Source: Vibrio toranzoniae (GTDB taxonomy: Bacteria; Pseudomonadota; Gammaproteobacteria; Enterobacterales; Vibrionaceae). From it: a stretch of 64,000 nucleotides of DNA. The position numbers and the translations under genes were made by a program. The notes below the pieces were generated by a model that saw nothing but the letters and a program-made list of their open reading frames with translations, was not told the origin of the DNA and did no database searches. Of the stretch, positions 16,517-25,717 are shown piece by piece (the first letter of the stretch is position 1; every line of letters starts with the position of its first letter). The stretch is from assembly GCF_024347655.1 (NCBI RefSeq), contig NZ_AP025514.1:2542001-2606000 (forward strand), read 5' to 3'.

Positions 16517-17539
16517 ATGTCCGCCTACATTGCCCCAAGTCAGATTGCTGAGCGCCAACTTGCCTACTTTGAAGGCAAACATGTTTTAGTTGCCGGTGAG
16601 GCTGAAGACTTATTCCCTGTTGAATTAGCGAAGCATTGTGAATCTGTCTCTGTGTTCACTTCTAATTACAGCTACTACCGTCAGCTTGAAGGTTGTAGCA
16701 CCATCCAACGTTTTTACGGTGCTGAGTTTACCGAAGAGACCAAAGCTGACTTAGTGATGTTGTATTGGCCAAAAGCCAAGGCAGAAGCGGAGTATTTGTT
16801 GGCGATGCTGTTTGCCAAGTTAGGCAAAGAGATTGAGATTGTCGTTGTCGGTGAAAACCGCTCTGGCGTGAAAAGTATTGAGAAGATGTTTGCGCCTTAC
16901 GGCAAGGTCGTAAAATACGATTCAGCGCGTCGCTGTTCTTTCTACTGGGGTCAATGCTTCGAACAGCCACAATCTTTCAACTTGCAAGACTGGTTTAAAA
17001 CCTACACGGTTAACATTGGTGAGCAATCACTTACCGTAAAAAGTCTTCCTGGCGTATTCAGCCACGGTGAGTTCGATGTGGGTAGCCAACTGCTGTTGGA
17101 TACTTTGCCAAAACTAAAAGGCAAGGTATTGGATTTTGGTTGTGGTGCTGGCGTGTTGGGCGCAGTAATGGCATCTCGTAATCCTGATATCGAGCTAGAA
17201 ATGTGTGACATCAGTGCATTTGCAGTAGCATCAAGCCAAGCAACCCTCGAAGCGAATGGTTTAACAGGTAAAGTCTTCGCGTCAGATGTCTATTCTGATA
17301 CAGCACAAGACTACCAATTCATCATCAGTAATCCACCATTCCACTCAGGTTTAGACACCAGCTACAGTGCAACGGAAACTCTGCTGGCGCAGGCACCGAA
17401 GCACTTAAAGCATGCTGGAGAGTTGTTCATCGTTGCGAACAGCTTCTTAAAATACATTCCAATTATTGAACAATCTTTTGGAAAATGCGCGACTCTAAAT
17501 AAGACCACCAAATTCGCGATCTACCACGCAAATAAGTAG
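16517..17539 (+). CDS. rsmC: 16S rRNA m2G1207 methyltransferase RsmC
   Basis: A 340-residue SAM-dependent methyltransferase that modifies G1207 in helix 34 of 16S rRNA in 30S subunits. It has the tandem layout of RsmC: a degenerate N-terminal methyltransferase-like half (about 1-160) and a catalytic C-terminal half with motif [16 protein letters not shown] and the catalytic N272-P-P-F-H motif for N2-guanine methylation. Length equals the E. coli protein. It has its own start region after a terminator; an ACAGCG/CGCTGT hairpin (17550-17576) follows the stop. Confidence 0.95.
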   Translation: MSAYIAPSQIAERQLAYFEGKHVLVAGEAEDLFPVELAKHCESVSVFTSNYSYYRQLEGCSTIQRFYGAEFTEETKADLVMLYWPKAKAEAEYLLAMLFAKLGKEIEIVVVGENRSGVKSIEKMFAPYGKVVKYDSARRCSFYWGQCFEQPQSFNLQDWFKTYTVNIGEQSLTVKSLPGVFSHGEFDVGSQLLLDTLPKLKGKVLDFGCGAGVLGAVMASRNPDIELEMCDISAFAVASSQATLEANGLTGKVFASDVYSDTAQDYQFIISNPPFHSGLDTSYSATETLLAQAPKHLKHAGELFIVANSFLKYIPIIEQSFGKCATLNKTTKFAIYHANK

Positions 17540-17549
17540 TCTATTTAAC

Positions 17550-17590
17550 ACAGCGTAGAGGCATTATCTGCGCTGTCTGTTCATATTTTT
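17550..17590 (+). terminator. Possible weak rsmC terminator
   Basis: ACAGCG (17550-17555) pairs with CGCTGT (17571-17576), with a TATTTTTAT stretch about 10 nt later. The long loop and displaced T-run make this only a possible terminator. Confidence 0.4.
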
Positions 17591-17755
17591 ATCAAAAGCT
17601 TATAAAAATGCGCTTTTGCACACGCTTTAAATACCACTTACTTGTCAAAGTAAAAAAACTCGTTAATTTCGTTAAATTGGAAACCGTTAATTCTATTCTC
17701 TGTACCTGTTTTCGCCTCTTTTAGCAGTACATCAAAGGAAAGTAGTACCCAATTT

Positions 17756-20700
17756 ATGTTTAGATTCTATCGTAAGCAGAAGTTTAAGCGCCTTCAAAAT
17801 ACTCTAATGCTGGCATTTCTTGTCCTCAGTATTATCCCAGTGACACTAATCGCAATATTCTTCCTCCAGTCGCACAGTCAAGATCTACAGGAACAAAGCA
17901 CCTCACATCTTGTTTCGGTTCGTGATACTAAGCAACAGCAAATCGTCGATTACTTACAAGCTCAAGAGTCCCAAGTCATGGGCTTTGTACGCTCAGAACT
18001 GGCTAATGCCAGTGGTGGGCGATTCTATGGGTTGATCAATGCATTTCAAAGGCTCGGCCTAGATATTGACGAAGCACGTAGCAATGCGCAGCAGCGTTAT
18101 ATTCAAGGATCAGGCGATCAAATCAAAACATCTATTCTTCCAGAATCGAACAGTTTTATTGGCAGTGAGCGTTATCGCCTACTACACAAACGCTACCACA
18201 ACGCTTACCTAGAACTACTGAAACGATCCGATTTTGACGATATATTATTGGTTGATATCAACGGTAACGTCGCTTATTCCGTATTTAAACGTGATGATTA
18301 TGGCACCAATTTACTGACAGGTAAGTACAAGGATTCAAACCTAGGCACTACCTTTCAACAACTAAAAAAAGACGTAACCGACCGACGTAAATCTAATGAG
18401 GATTACACGCCTGTTATTGTCTCTGACTTTAAAGACGAGAATGGTAGACAAACAGCATGGTTAGGTGCGCCTATCGTACAGCAGGGCTATCTGCACAGCT
18501 ATGCGATGTTTAGATTACCGATCAACGGCATAACGAAACTTATCGCGGATCTCAACAAGAGTTCCAACATTCAAACCTTATTGGTAGGTAGTGATCACTT
18601 ACCTCGTAGCCTTGCGCATTCGCAAGAATCGATCAACTTAAGCCTAGACGTTGTTGATAAAGCGCTTGCGGGCGAAACTGCAGTGGGCACCTTCGATAAC
18701 ACTCAAGATCAAGCGATCATCGCTGCCTATACGCCAATTGAACTCAAATATGCAACTTGGGCTCTCGTTGTCGAGCTGCCAGAGAAAGAAGCATTTGCCC
18801 GAATTCACCAGCTAGAAAAGATCTTCGTGATCGTAATGTTAACTGCAATCATTCTAGTATTTGTTGCATCGCATTACCTATCCAACTTCATCACATCGCC
18901 GCTCCTCAAACTCACTTGGGCAGCCGAGAAAGTATCTGCTGGTGATCTTGATGAAACGATGATCAATACCGAGCGAAAAGATGAGATAGGCCGCCTTGCA
19001 GTAAGCTTCGAACGAATGCAGCGCTCAATTCGCGAAAAGATGCAGCTGATAAGAAGCCAGAATGATGAACTTGAGGACAACCTCAAGACCATTCAAAAGC
19101 AAAACGAAGAGTTGCACCTTGCTAACAAACTAAAAGATGAGTTCTTAGCAACAACTTCGCACGAACTTAGAACACCACTGCATGGGATGGTTGGTATTGC
19201 TGAAGCACTAATATCTGGTGCGAACGGCCCCATTCCAGCTAACCAGAAGTACCAGTTAGATATCATCATCAATAGTGGTCAGCGATTAGCAACCTTGGTT
19301 GATGATCTACTTGATTACCACAAGATGCGTTACGGCAGCTTGGATATTAAGAAATCTGCGGTTGATCTGTCTGCAGCCACCAGCTTGGTGCTTGAGCTGT
19401 CCCATCACCTGCTGGGTAGTAAACCAATCCGCATTATTAACCAAGTTCCTAGTGATTTGGGACTAGTTTCATCTGACCCTCAACGCCTTGAACAAGTGAT
19501 GTATAACTTGGTCGGTAATGCCATCAAGTACACATCAGAAGGTAAGATTGTCATCTCTGCGAGCGTTATTGACGACAACATTCGCGTGCAAGTTGTTGAT
19601 ACCGGACAAGGTATACCCGCTGAGTATCTAGAGCACATCTTTGAACCCTTAGTTCAAGCAGGTCAAGATGCAGGCAACTATCGTCAAGGTGCAGGGCTTG
19701 GGTTATCCATTAGCCGTCAACTGATTGAGCTTATGGGCGGGTCACTTTACGTAAGTAGTCAGCCGATGCTTGGCACTACCTTCAGCTTTACGCTACCTTT
19801 AGCTACACAAGAAGAATTGCAGAACTACAGCAAGTCTGGCAGCTACTCACACTTCCAAGCTCCAGATTTAATTGATAATACTCAACAAGAAGACAGCGTT
19901 ATCAATGAAAATCCTGACGGCCCACTCTTAGTAATCGCAGATGATGAGCCAGTAAACCTACGCGTATTAGACAGTTTCTTGAAGTTAGAAGGTTTTCGAG
20001 TTCGTACTGCATGTGACGGTCCAGAAACCATTGAAATAATTGAAAAAGAGAAGCCTGAATTACTTCTACTCGACATCATGATGCCTGGTATGAGTGGCTA
20101 CCAGGTTTGCGAAACACTGCGTAAACAATATGACCATGCACAGTTACCAATCATCATGCTTACGGCGCTTAACCAAGCAGAGGATCGAGTACGAGGCTTC
20201 GAAGTCGGAGCCAATGACTACTTATCCAAGCCGTTCAACAAACAAGAGTTAGCCGCTCGAATTACTGCGCACCTATCAGCAAGCAAAGCTGAGCAAAGAC
20301 GACTTGAAAATGACCAACTACAACTAGAGCTTAAACATAGAGCCATGGTTGAAGCTAATTTACTAGAGACACAAGGACGTTTACTAGAACAATTAGAATC
20401 CGCTCCGGAAGCCATCATCTGTATTCGAGACGACCAGCGCATTCGATTTGCAAATGAAGCAGCAGCCAAACTCTTTAGGCGTGGGCAAGAGCAACTTAAG
20501 CGTTCAATGGCTGACGAAATCATTGCGCCTAAGTACCTCAAAATAGAACAAGCCCACTACTGCGGTGATATTGATATCTACATAGACGACACACGTCAGC
20601 GCATTCCAAGTGATATCCTTAAGCTACCTGAAGGCTCAGGGCTCGACACCATGTATATCTTCAATGTGGGTGGTGGCGTTAACTCAAGCCGAGTCAATAA

Positions 20701-21145
20701 CCTTGAAACGGCGGTTGAGGCACTTTCAAGCTACGCCTTTGAAGGTGACAAAGATAAGCTCCAACAGCTGAAAGAGCTCGGAGGTGAGTTTACTCGTATC
20801 GCAGATAAAGCGAGCGGTGAAGGTAAAAACAAACAGGAATTAATGCGTGAAGTATTGGTTGATGCCATGACCAATGCCATCATTTACTGGGAATCAGTAA
20901 CAGGTGAAACTAAGTTTGCCTTCGCAGAGAAGAGTGGCTTGTGGCGCGTCTATTTAGACCGCAGCACGCTGCAAACACGAACGTTAGACAAATACCTACG
21001 CGTAGAAACACTCCCTAAAACACCTCGTTGGCGAACCGTATTGAGCTCGATCGAGTTTATACTCGAACACTGTAAAGAACAGACACCAGAACGAACTCAT
21101 ATAGAGATGCTCAGAGATAAGTTACAGAAACTACTGACTAGCTAA
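17756..21145 (+). CDS. chiS: ChiS, chitin-sensing hybrid sensor kinase and transcription regulator
   Basis: A 1129-residue inner-membrane protein controlling chitin utilisation in vibrios. Order: TM1 (about 18-38), periplasmic sensor of dCACHE type (about 40-355), TM2 (about 358-378), HAMP (about 380-435), coiled coil, HisKA with H469 in SHELRTPLHGM, HATPase_c (NAIKYTSEGKI, GAGLGLSI), receiver with D773 in LLLLDIMMPGMSG and K in SKPF, a PAS-like segment (about 880-940), then a C-terminal domain (about 985-1129). In V. cholerae, CBP binds the periplasmic domain and holds ChiS inactive, and the C-terminal domain binds DNA at the chb promoter without phosphotransfer being central. The gene stands directly before the CBP gene, as there. 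H469 matches the V. cholerae number. Confidence 0.95.
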   Translation: MFRFYRKQKFKRLQNTLMLAFLVLSIIPVTLIAIFFLQSHSQDLQEQSTSHLVSVRDTKQQQIVDYLQAQESQVMGFVRSELANASGGRFYGLINAFQRLGLDIDEARSNAQQRYIQGSGDQIKTSILPESNSFIGSERYRLLHKRYHNAYLELLKRSDFDDILLVDINGNVAYSVFKRDDYGTNLLTGKYKDSNLGTTFQQLKKDVTDRRKSNEDYTPVIVSDFKDENGRQTAWLGAPIVQQGYLHSYAMFRLPINGITKLIADLNKSSNIQTLLVGSDHLPRSLAHSQESINLSLDVVDKALAGETAVGTFDNTQDQAIIAAYTPIELKYATWALVVELPEKEAFARIHQLEKIFVIVMLTAIILVFVASHYLSNFITSPLLKLTWAAEKVSAGDLDETMINTERKDEIGRLAVSFERMQRSIREKMQLIRSQNDELEDNLKTIQKQNEELHLANKLKDEFLATTSHELRTPLHGMVGIAEALISGANGPIPANQKYQLDIIINSGQRLATLVDDLLDYHKMRYGSLDIKKSAVDLSAATSLVLELSHHLLGSKPIRIINQVPSDLGLVSSDPQRLEQVMYNLVGNAIKYTSEGKIVISASVIDDNIRVQVVDTGQGIPAEYLEHIFEPLVQAGQDAGNYRQGAGLGLSISRQLIELMGGSLYVSSQPMLGTTFSFTLPLATQEELQNYSKSGSYSHFQAPDLIDNTQQEDSVINENPDGPLLVIADDEPVNLRVLDSFLKLEGFRVRTACDGPETIEIIEKEKPELLLLDIMMPGMSGYQVCETLRKQYDHAQLPIIMLTALNQAEDRVRGFEVGANDYLSKPFNKQELAARITAHLSASKAEQRRLENDQLQLELKHRAMVEANLLETQGRLLEQLESAPEAIICIRDDQRIRFANEAAAKLFRRGQEQLKRSMADEIIAPKYLKIEQAHYCGDIDIYIDDTRQRIPSDILKLPEGSGLDTMYIFNVGGGVNSSRVNNLETAVEALSSYAFEGDKDKLQQLKELGGEFTRIADKASGEGKNKQELMREVLVDAMTNAIIYWESVTGETKFAFAEKSGLWRVYLDRSTLQTRTLDKYLRVETLPKTPRWRTVLSSIEFILEHCKEQTPERTHIEMLRDKLQKLLTS

Positions 21146-21173
21146 CTCTGAACTAACACCGTCTCGTCTTATT

Positions 21174-21198
21174 AGCCCACCTCGCGTGGGCTTTTTTG
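21174..21198 (+). terminator. chiS terminator
   Basis: AGCCCAC (21174-21180) / GTGGGCT (21186-21192) with a 5-nt loop, followed by a T-run. Confidence 0.88.
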
Positions 21199-21538
21199 TA
21201 CATAATCTTCAGACTTAAAACAAAGTAGCTCATATTTCAATTTACTTTTTTCACTTCTTTAAACAAGAGGATTATCTCGTTACTTGAGATCAAACACCTC
21301 TCCCTCTAGTCACTATTTCTCGTCCGGTTTTCCATCATATTTAACCGTTAGCTGACTATTTGTTGCAGTTTGAGAAGCGAGTCACAACAGAACGGCAGAT
21401 TTAATTTTCTAGTGAAATTTAACGTAAAACAGGCAAGTGACCAAGATCTACAATTACATTAAAATAACACAAGTCTATATAATAAAAAGGAAATAGAGTA
21501 AGTGACCACTAACATGGACTTTCCAGAACAAATTCAAT

Positions 21539-21554
21539 TGCGAGTCACATCACC
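21539..21554 (+). promoter_or_regulatory. Candidate CRP-cAMP site upstream of chb
   Basis: TGCGA-N6-TCACC matches eight of the ten core positions of the TGTGA-N6-TCACA consensus. It lies 295 bases before the CBP start. Chitobiose operon dependence on CRP is known in V. cholerae. Confidence 0.45.
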
Positions 21555-21687
21555 ATAACAATTGCGTGCAAAAAACCATCAAACCACCCTATTTTGACGT
21601 TAATGACGTGTGGTTATGTGTTTTTAACGTTTTTGACGGGAAACGAGTTTGATTAATTCATCGATAAGGTGTTTTCTTACTCCTGCC

Positions 21688-21763
21688 AAAGGCCTACAGG
21701 CCACTCTTACCACTTCTCGGAATCAACGATGAATCTGGAGCAACGAAGAAGAGGTAGGCCTTT
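21688..21763 (+). repeat. 10-bp inverted repeat in the chb leader
   Basis: AAAGGCCTAC (21688-21697) and GTAGGCCTTT (21754-21763) are perfect complements 56 bases apart. In the transcript they could form a long-range stem, and the intervening CCACTTCTC/GAAGAAG tracts could extend it in part. Confidence 0.7.
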
Positions 21764-21848
21764 AATAGAGTGTGTATCTACTAAACCATTTAGCGACAGA
21801 TAACATTCAATCCATTAGTGAAATGAAAGCAAATAGTAAGGAACAGCT

Positions 21849-23531
21849 ATGCTTGCCAATATAAAAAAAACAGCAATAGCAACAGCAATTATTGCGACCG
21901 CTACAACAGGTTTTGCATCAGTAGCAACCGCTGCAGAACGCAGTGAACTGACCGTTCACCCGAAAGAGTACACTACATTCGTACGTAACTTTAACCCGTA
22001 CCTTGGTGCTACTAACCTACATACTACAACTGACTTCATGTATGAGCCGCTAGTAGTATTTAACGAAATGCACGGTAACACTCCAGTGTTCCGTCTAGCT
22101 GAAAACTTCAAAATGTCAGATGATCTGATGAGCGTAGTTTTCGACATTCGTAAGGGTGTTAAATGGTCTGACGGAGAAGCTTTCTCTGCTGATGATGTTG
22201 TTTTTTCTTTCAACCTTGTAAAAGAGAAGCCAGAGCTTGACCAATCTGGTATCAACTCTTGGGTAACTTCTGTAGAAAAACTGAACGATAACCAAGTTAA
22301 GTTCACCCTAACAGAAGCAAACTCGAACGTACCTTATGAGATTGCTAAAGTACCTGTTGTACCTAAGCACATCTGGAAAGACGTTAAAGATCCATCAACG
22401 TTTACCAATGAGAATCCCGTTGGTTCTGGTCCATTTACAGAAATCGATACGTTTACAGCACAACTATACATCCAGTGTGCAAACCCGAACTACTGGGATG
22501 CAGACAACCTAGATGTTGACTGTCTACGTGTTCCACAAATTGCGAACAACGACCAATTCCTAGGTAAAGTTGTAAACAGTGAAATGGACTGGACGTCTTC
22601 TTTCGTTCCAGATATCGACCGTACATACGCAGCAGCTAGCCCTAAACACCACTACTGGTACCCGCCAGCAGGTACACAGGCATTCATCGTTAACTTCAAA
22701 CACCCTGATGCTGCGAAGCATGAAGCGTTGAGCAACGTTGACTTCCGCCGTGCTTTCTCTATGGCTCTTGACCGTCAAACTATCATCGACATCGCATTCT
22801 ACGGCGGCGGTACTGTGAACGATTTCGCATCGGGTCTAGGTTACGCGTTTGAAGCTTGGTCTGATGAAAAAACTCACGACAAGTACAAAGGCTTCAACAC
22901 TTACAACGCTGAAGGCGCGAAAAAGCTTCTTGCTGACGCTGGCTTCAAAGATGTAAACAAAGATGGTTTTGTTGACACTCCATCTGGCAAGTCTTTCGAA
23001 CTAATGATCCAATCGCCAAACGGCTGGACTGACTTCAACAACACAGTTCAACTAGCGGTAGAACAGCTAAACGAAATCGGTATTAAAGCGAAAGCTCGTA
23101 CGCCAGACTTCTCAGTGTACAACCAAGCAATGCTTGAAGGCACATACGACGTAGCATACACAAACTACTTCCACGGTGCGGATCCATACACGTACTGGAA
23201 CAGCGCTTACAACTCATCACTACAATCTGGTGATGGTATGCCTCGTTTCGCAATGCACTTCTACAAAAACGACAAGCTAGATGGTCTTCTAAACAGCTTC
23301 TACAAAACCGCTGATAAGAACAAGCAGCTAGATATCGCACACGGTATTCAGCAAATCATCGCTGCAGACCAAGTGACGATCCCTGTGATGTCTGGTGCTT
23401 ACATGTACCAATACAACACAACTCGCTTCACTGGTTGGTGGAACGAAGAAAATCCAAAAGGCCGTCCAAACATTTGGGCTGGTATTCCAGAACGTCTACT
23501 TCATGTACTGGACCTAAAACCAGTTAAATAA
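21849..23531 (+). CDS. cbp: Chitin oligosaccharide-binding protein CBP (periplasmic ABC substrate-binding protein)
   Basis: A 560-residue SBP_bac_5 family (oligopeptide-binding-like) periplasmic protein. The signal peptide spans about 1-28 (cleaved after ATA, before AERSELTV). The large two-lobed fold with the extra domain typical of the family is apparent from GDP/peptide-type motifs such as FRLAENFKMSDDLMSVVFDIRKGVKWSDGEAFSADDVVFS. In V. cholerae this protein delivers (GlcNAc)n to the following permease and, when unliganded, silences ChiS. It is the first gene of the operon, and codon use is highly biased, consistent with strong expression. A hairpin region (23549-23628) separates it from the permeases. 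Confidence 0.93.
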   Translation: MLANIKKTAIATAIIATATTGFASVATAAERSELTVHPKEYTTFVRNFNPYLGATNLHTTTDFMYEPLVVFNEMHGNTPVFRLAENFKMSDDLMSVVFDIRKGVKWSDGEAFSADDVVFSFNLVKEKPELDQSGINSWVTSVEKLNDNQVKFTLTEANSNVPYEIAKVPVVPKHIWKDVKDPSTFTNENPVGSGPFTEIDTFTAQLYIQCANPNYWDADNLDVDCLRVPQIANNDQFLGKVVNSEMDWTSSFVPDIDRTYAAASPKHHYWYPPAGTQAFIVNFKHPDAAKHEALSNVDFRRAFSMALDRQTIIDIAFYGGGTVNDFASGLGYAFEAWSDEKTHDKYKGFNTYNAEGAKKLLADAGFKDVNKDGFVDTPSGKSFELMIQSPNGWTDFNNTVQLAVEQLNEIGIKAKARTPDFSVYNQAMLEGTYDVAYTNYFHGADPYTYWNSAYNSSLQSGDGMPRFAMHFYKNDKLDGLLNSFYKTADKNKQLDIAHGIQQIIAADQVTIPVMSGAYMYQYNTTRFTGWWNEENPKGRPNIWAGIPERLLHVLDLKPVK

Positions 23532-23548
23532 GTAATCGTTCAATCTTT

Positions 23549-23628
23549 GCGGCGTAACTTCTTACGCCGCTTATAAAAATCCCCACACTCTCTATTGAAA
23601 GTATGGCGCTAGTCGTCAGGGGATTTTT
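23549..23628 (+). terminator. Double hairpin between cbp and the permease genes
   Basis: A first perfect 9-bp stem GCGGCGTAA (23549-23557) / TTACGCCGC (23562-23570) is followed by a second, AAAAATCCCC (23575-23584) / GGGGATTTTT (23619-23628). They probably act as a partial terminator or 3'-end stabiliser, so that cbp mRNA exceeds that of the distal genes. The effect is inferred. Confidence 0.65.
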
Positions 23629-23700
23629 CGTTCCAAATTTCGCTAGGAGCGACCTGAATCCAGAAACAGGGAAACAATCTGGGTGAGTAAGGTGTGAGTT

Positions 23701-24687
23701 ATGGGTTATTTTTTAAGACGTTTGTCATTTTATTTTGTCGCGCTATTAGTTGCAGCGACGTTAAACTTTATTATTCCAAGAGCAATGCCTGGTGACCCCG
23801 TTACCATGATGTTTGCGAACGCTTCTGTACAAGTTACTCCTGAGCGTATTGCGGCAATGAAAGAACTATTAGGCTTCGTTGATGGTGGCTATTTGGTTCA
23901 ATACGGCGCATACATGAAGAATATTCTAAGCTGGGAGCTTGGCACATCAATCCAGTTCTACCCACTGTCGGTAAATACATTGTTGGGTGGCGCATTCGGT
24001 TGGTCACTATTCTTAGCGGGCACCGCCGTTATTCTTTCTTTCTCGATTGGTTCAATTCTAGGTATTTTCGCAGCGTGGAAACGCGGCAGTAAATACGATG
24101 CCTTTGTTACTCCAGGGATGCTGATTCTGCAAGCCGTTCCTCAAGTTGTTATTGCGATGATTGCACTATTCACCTTCGCAATTGGCTTAAAGTGGTTCCC
24201 AACAGGCTACGCCTACACCGCAGGTACAATACCGGACTGGACAAGCTGGGCGTTCATTAAAGACGTCGCTTACCACGCTTTCTTACCTCTGCTGTGTGCT
24301 TCTATTGTTCAAATTGGTGGCTTCCTAGTCAACATGCGTAACAACATGATCAACCTACTTGCGGAAGACTACATCACGATGGCTAAGGGTAAAGGCCTTA
24401 GCGAAAACCGAGTGGTATTCAACTACGCAGCTCGTAACGCGATGCTACCAAGTGTGACAGCCCTTTCAATGTCGCTAGGTATGGCAATCGGTGGTCAGTT
24501 AATTATCGAAATCATCTTTAACTACCCAGGTCTTGGCAGTGTACTTTTCAACGCCATTAACGCTCGTGACTACCAAGTGCTGCAAGGTCAACTGCTTATC
24601 ATGACGCTGTTCATGCTGTTCTTTAACCTAGTTGCAGACATGCTTTACGTTGTTCTTGACCCTCGTCTTCGTAAGGGTGGTAAATAA
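23701..24687 (+). CDS. (GlcNAc)2 ABC transporter permease 1 (DppB-like)
   Basis: A 328-residue BPD_transp_1 family inner-membrane permease of the Opp/Dpp class. The first helix (about 9-27) is followed by the conserved IPRAMPGDPVT segment and about five further helices. The EAA loop that contacts the ATPase is visible as NLLAEDYITMAKGKGLSENRVVFNYAARNAMLP. It pairs with the next permease, starting 3 bases after this stop, to form the membrane channel of the chitin-oligosaccharide importer. Substrate assignment comes from the chiS-cbp context. Confidence 0.93.
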   Translation: MGYFLRRLSFYFVALLVAATLNFIIPRAMPGDPVTMMFANASVQVTPERIAAMKELLGFVDGGYLVQYGAYMKNILSWELGTSIQFYPLSVNTLLGGAFGWSLFLAGTAVILSFSIGSILGIFAAWKRGSKYDAFVTPGMLILQAVPQVVIAMIALFTFAIGLKWFPTGYAYTAGTIPDWTSWAFIKDVAYHAFLPLLCASIVQIGGFLVNMRNNMINLLAEDYITMAKGKGLSENRVVFNYAARNAMLPSVTALSMSLGMAIGGQLIIEIIFNYPGLGSVLFNAINARDYQVLQGQLLIMTLFMLFFNLVADMLYVVLDPRLRKGGK

Positions 24688-24689
24688 TC

Positions 24690-25715
24690 ATGAAAGACTT
24701 TCTAAAACTCATTTGGCGTAACCCGATGGCCCTTACTGGCGTCATCATCCTAAGTATTTTTATCCTTGGCGCGATTGCGGCTCCATTGCTCACCAAACAC
24801 GTACCAGACAAACGAACAGGTAACCCGCACGAATACCCTGGCTTCGTTGTTAAGTCTGCACAAACAAGCCCTGATGGTTGGATTGCTCAAAACCTAGCAG
24901 ACGACCGTCGTACATTGATTATGTCTAAAAAGGCAGATCACGTACTTGGTACAACTCGTATGGGGCGTGACGTTTGGTCACAAGTGGTATACGGCGCACG
25001 CGTATCTCTTGCGGTAGGTTTTGGTGCTGGTCTAACTGTATGTCTACTCGCAACAGTTATCGGTGTTTCTGCTGGCTACTTTGGCGGCCGTGTCGATGAC
25101 GTACTGACAGCGGCTATGAACATCATGCTAGTTATCCCTCAGTATCCACTGTTGTTCGTAGTTGCAGCCTTTATTGGTGAGGCAGGGCCACTCACCATAA
25201 CCTTGGTTATCGGCTTTATGTCTTGGGCTTGGGGCGCCCGGGTTGTTCGCTCCCAGACCCTAGCACTGCGTGAAAAAGAGTTTGTAAAAGCCGCTGAAGT
25301 TTTGGGTGAATCTTCATTCCGTATCATCTTCGTAGAGATTCTGCCAAACCTTATCTCTATTGTTGGTGCGAGTTTCATCGGTTCGGTGATGTACGCAATC
25401 ATGATGGAAGCAACGATTTCGTTCCTAGGCCTTGGAGACCCAAACACAATCAGCTGGGGCATCATGCTTTACAACGTTCAAACCTCTTCATCAATGCTGA
25501 TTGGCGCTTGGTGGGAACTATTAGCTCCTTGTATCGCACTGACACTACTCGTAACAGGTCTTGCTCTGCTTAACTTTGCTGTCGATGAAATTGCTAACCC
25601 GCAACTGCGTTCTCACAAAGGCATGAAGCGCTGGAAGAAACTAGCAGCTCAAGACAAAGAAGAACGTGAACCAGAACTACCACCACAAAATGCACTTTGG
25701 AGCGGAGATAAATAA
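24690..25715 (+). CDS. (GlcNAc)2 ABC transporter permease 2 (DppC-like)
   Basis: A 341-residue second permease subunit. It has an N-terminal helix (about 14-33), a periplasmic stretch with HVLGTTRMGRDVWSQVVYGARVSL (the DppC/OppC signature) and about five further helices. The EAA motif reads LREKEFVKAAEVLGESSFRIIFVEILPN. It starts 2 bases after the preceding stop and ends 2 bases before the first ATPase, so translational coupling is likely. The C-terminal tail (about 305-341) is charged and longer than in DppC. Confidence 0.93.
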   Translation: MKDFLKLIWRNPMALTGVIILSIFILGAIAAPLLTKHVPDKRTGNPHEYPGFVVKSAQTSPDGWIAQNLADDRRTLIMSKKADHVLGTTRMGRDVWSQVVYGARVSLAVGFGAGLTVCLLATVIGVSAGYFGGRVDDVLTAAMNIMLVIPQYPLLFVVAAFIGEAGPLTITLVIGFMSWAWGARVVRSQTLALREKEFVKAAEVLGESSFRIIFVEILPNLISIVGASFIGSVMYAIMMEATISFLGLGDPNTISWGIMLYNVQTSSSMLIGAWWELLAPCIALTLLVTGLALLNFAVDEIANPQLRSHKGMKRWKKLAAQDKEEREPELPPQNALWSGDK

Positions 25716-25717
25716 TC

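Larger units (their letters stand above)
21199..21848 (+). promoter_or_regulatory. Chitobiose operon (chb) promoter and leader region
   Basis: About 650 bases without a convincing gene between chiS and the CBP gene. It holds repeated GTGAC-core motifs: AAGTGACCA at 21435-21443 and 21500-21508, and GCGAGTCACA at 21377-21386 and 21540-21549. It also has a CRP-like site at 21539-21554, two TTGACG words near 21595 and 21633, and a 10-bp inverted repeat at 21688-21697/21754-21763. In V. cholerae the equivalent promoter is bound by ChiS, CRP and SlmA; which motif here corresponds to which factor I cannot decide. The CBP ribosome binding site is AAGGAA before 21849. Confidence 0.6.
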
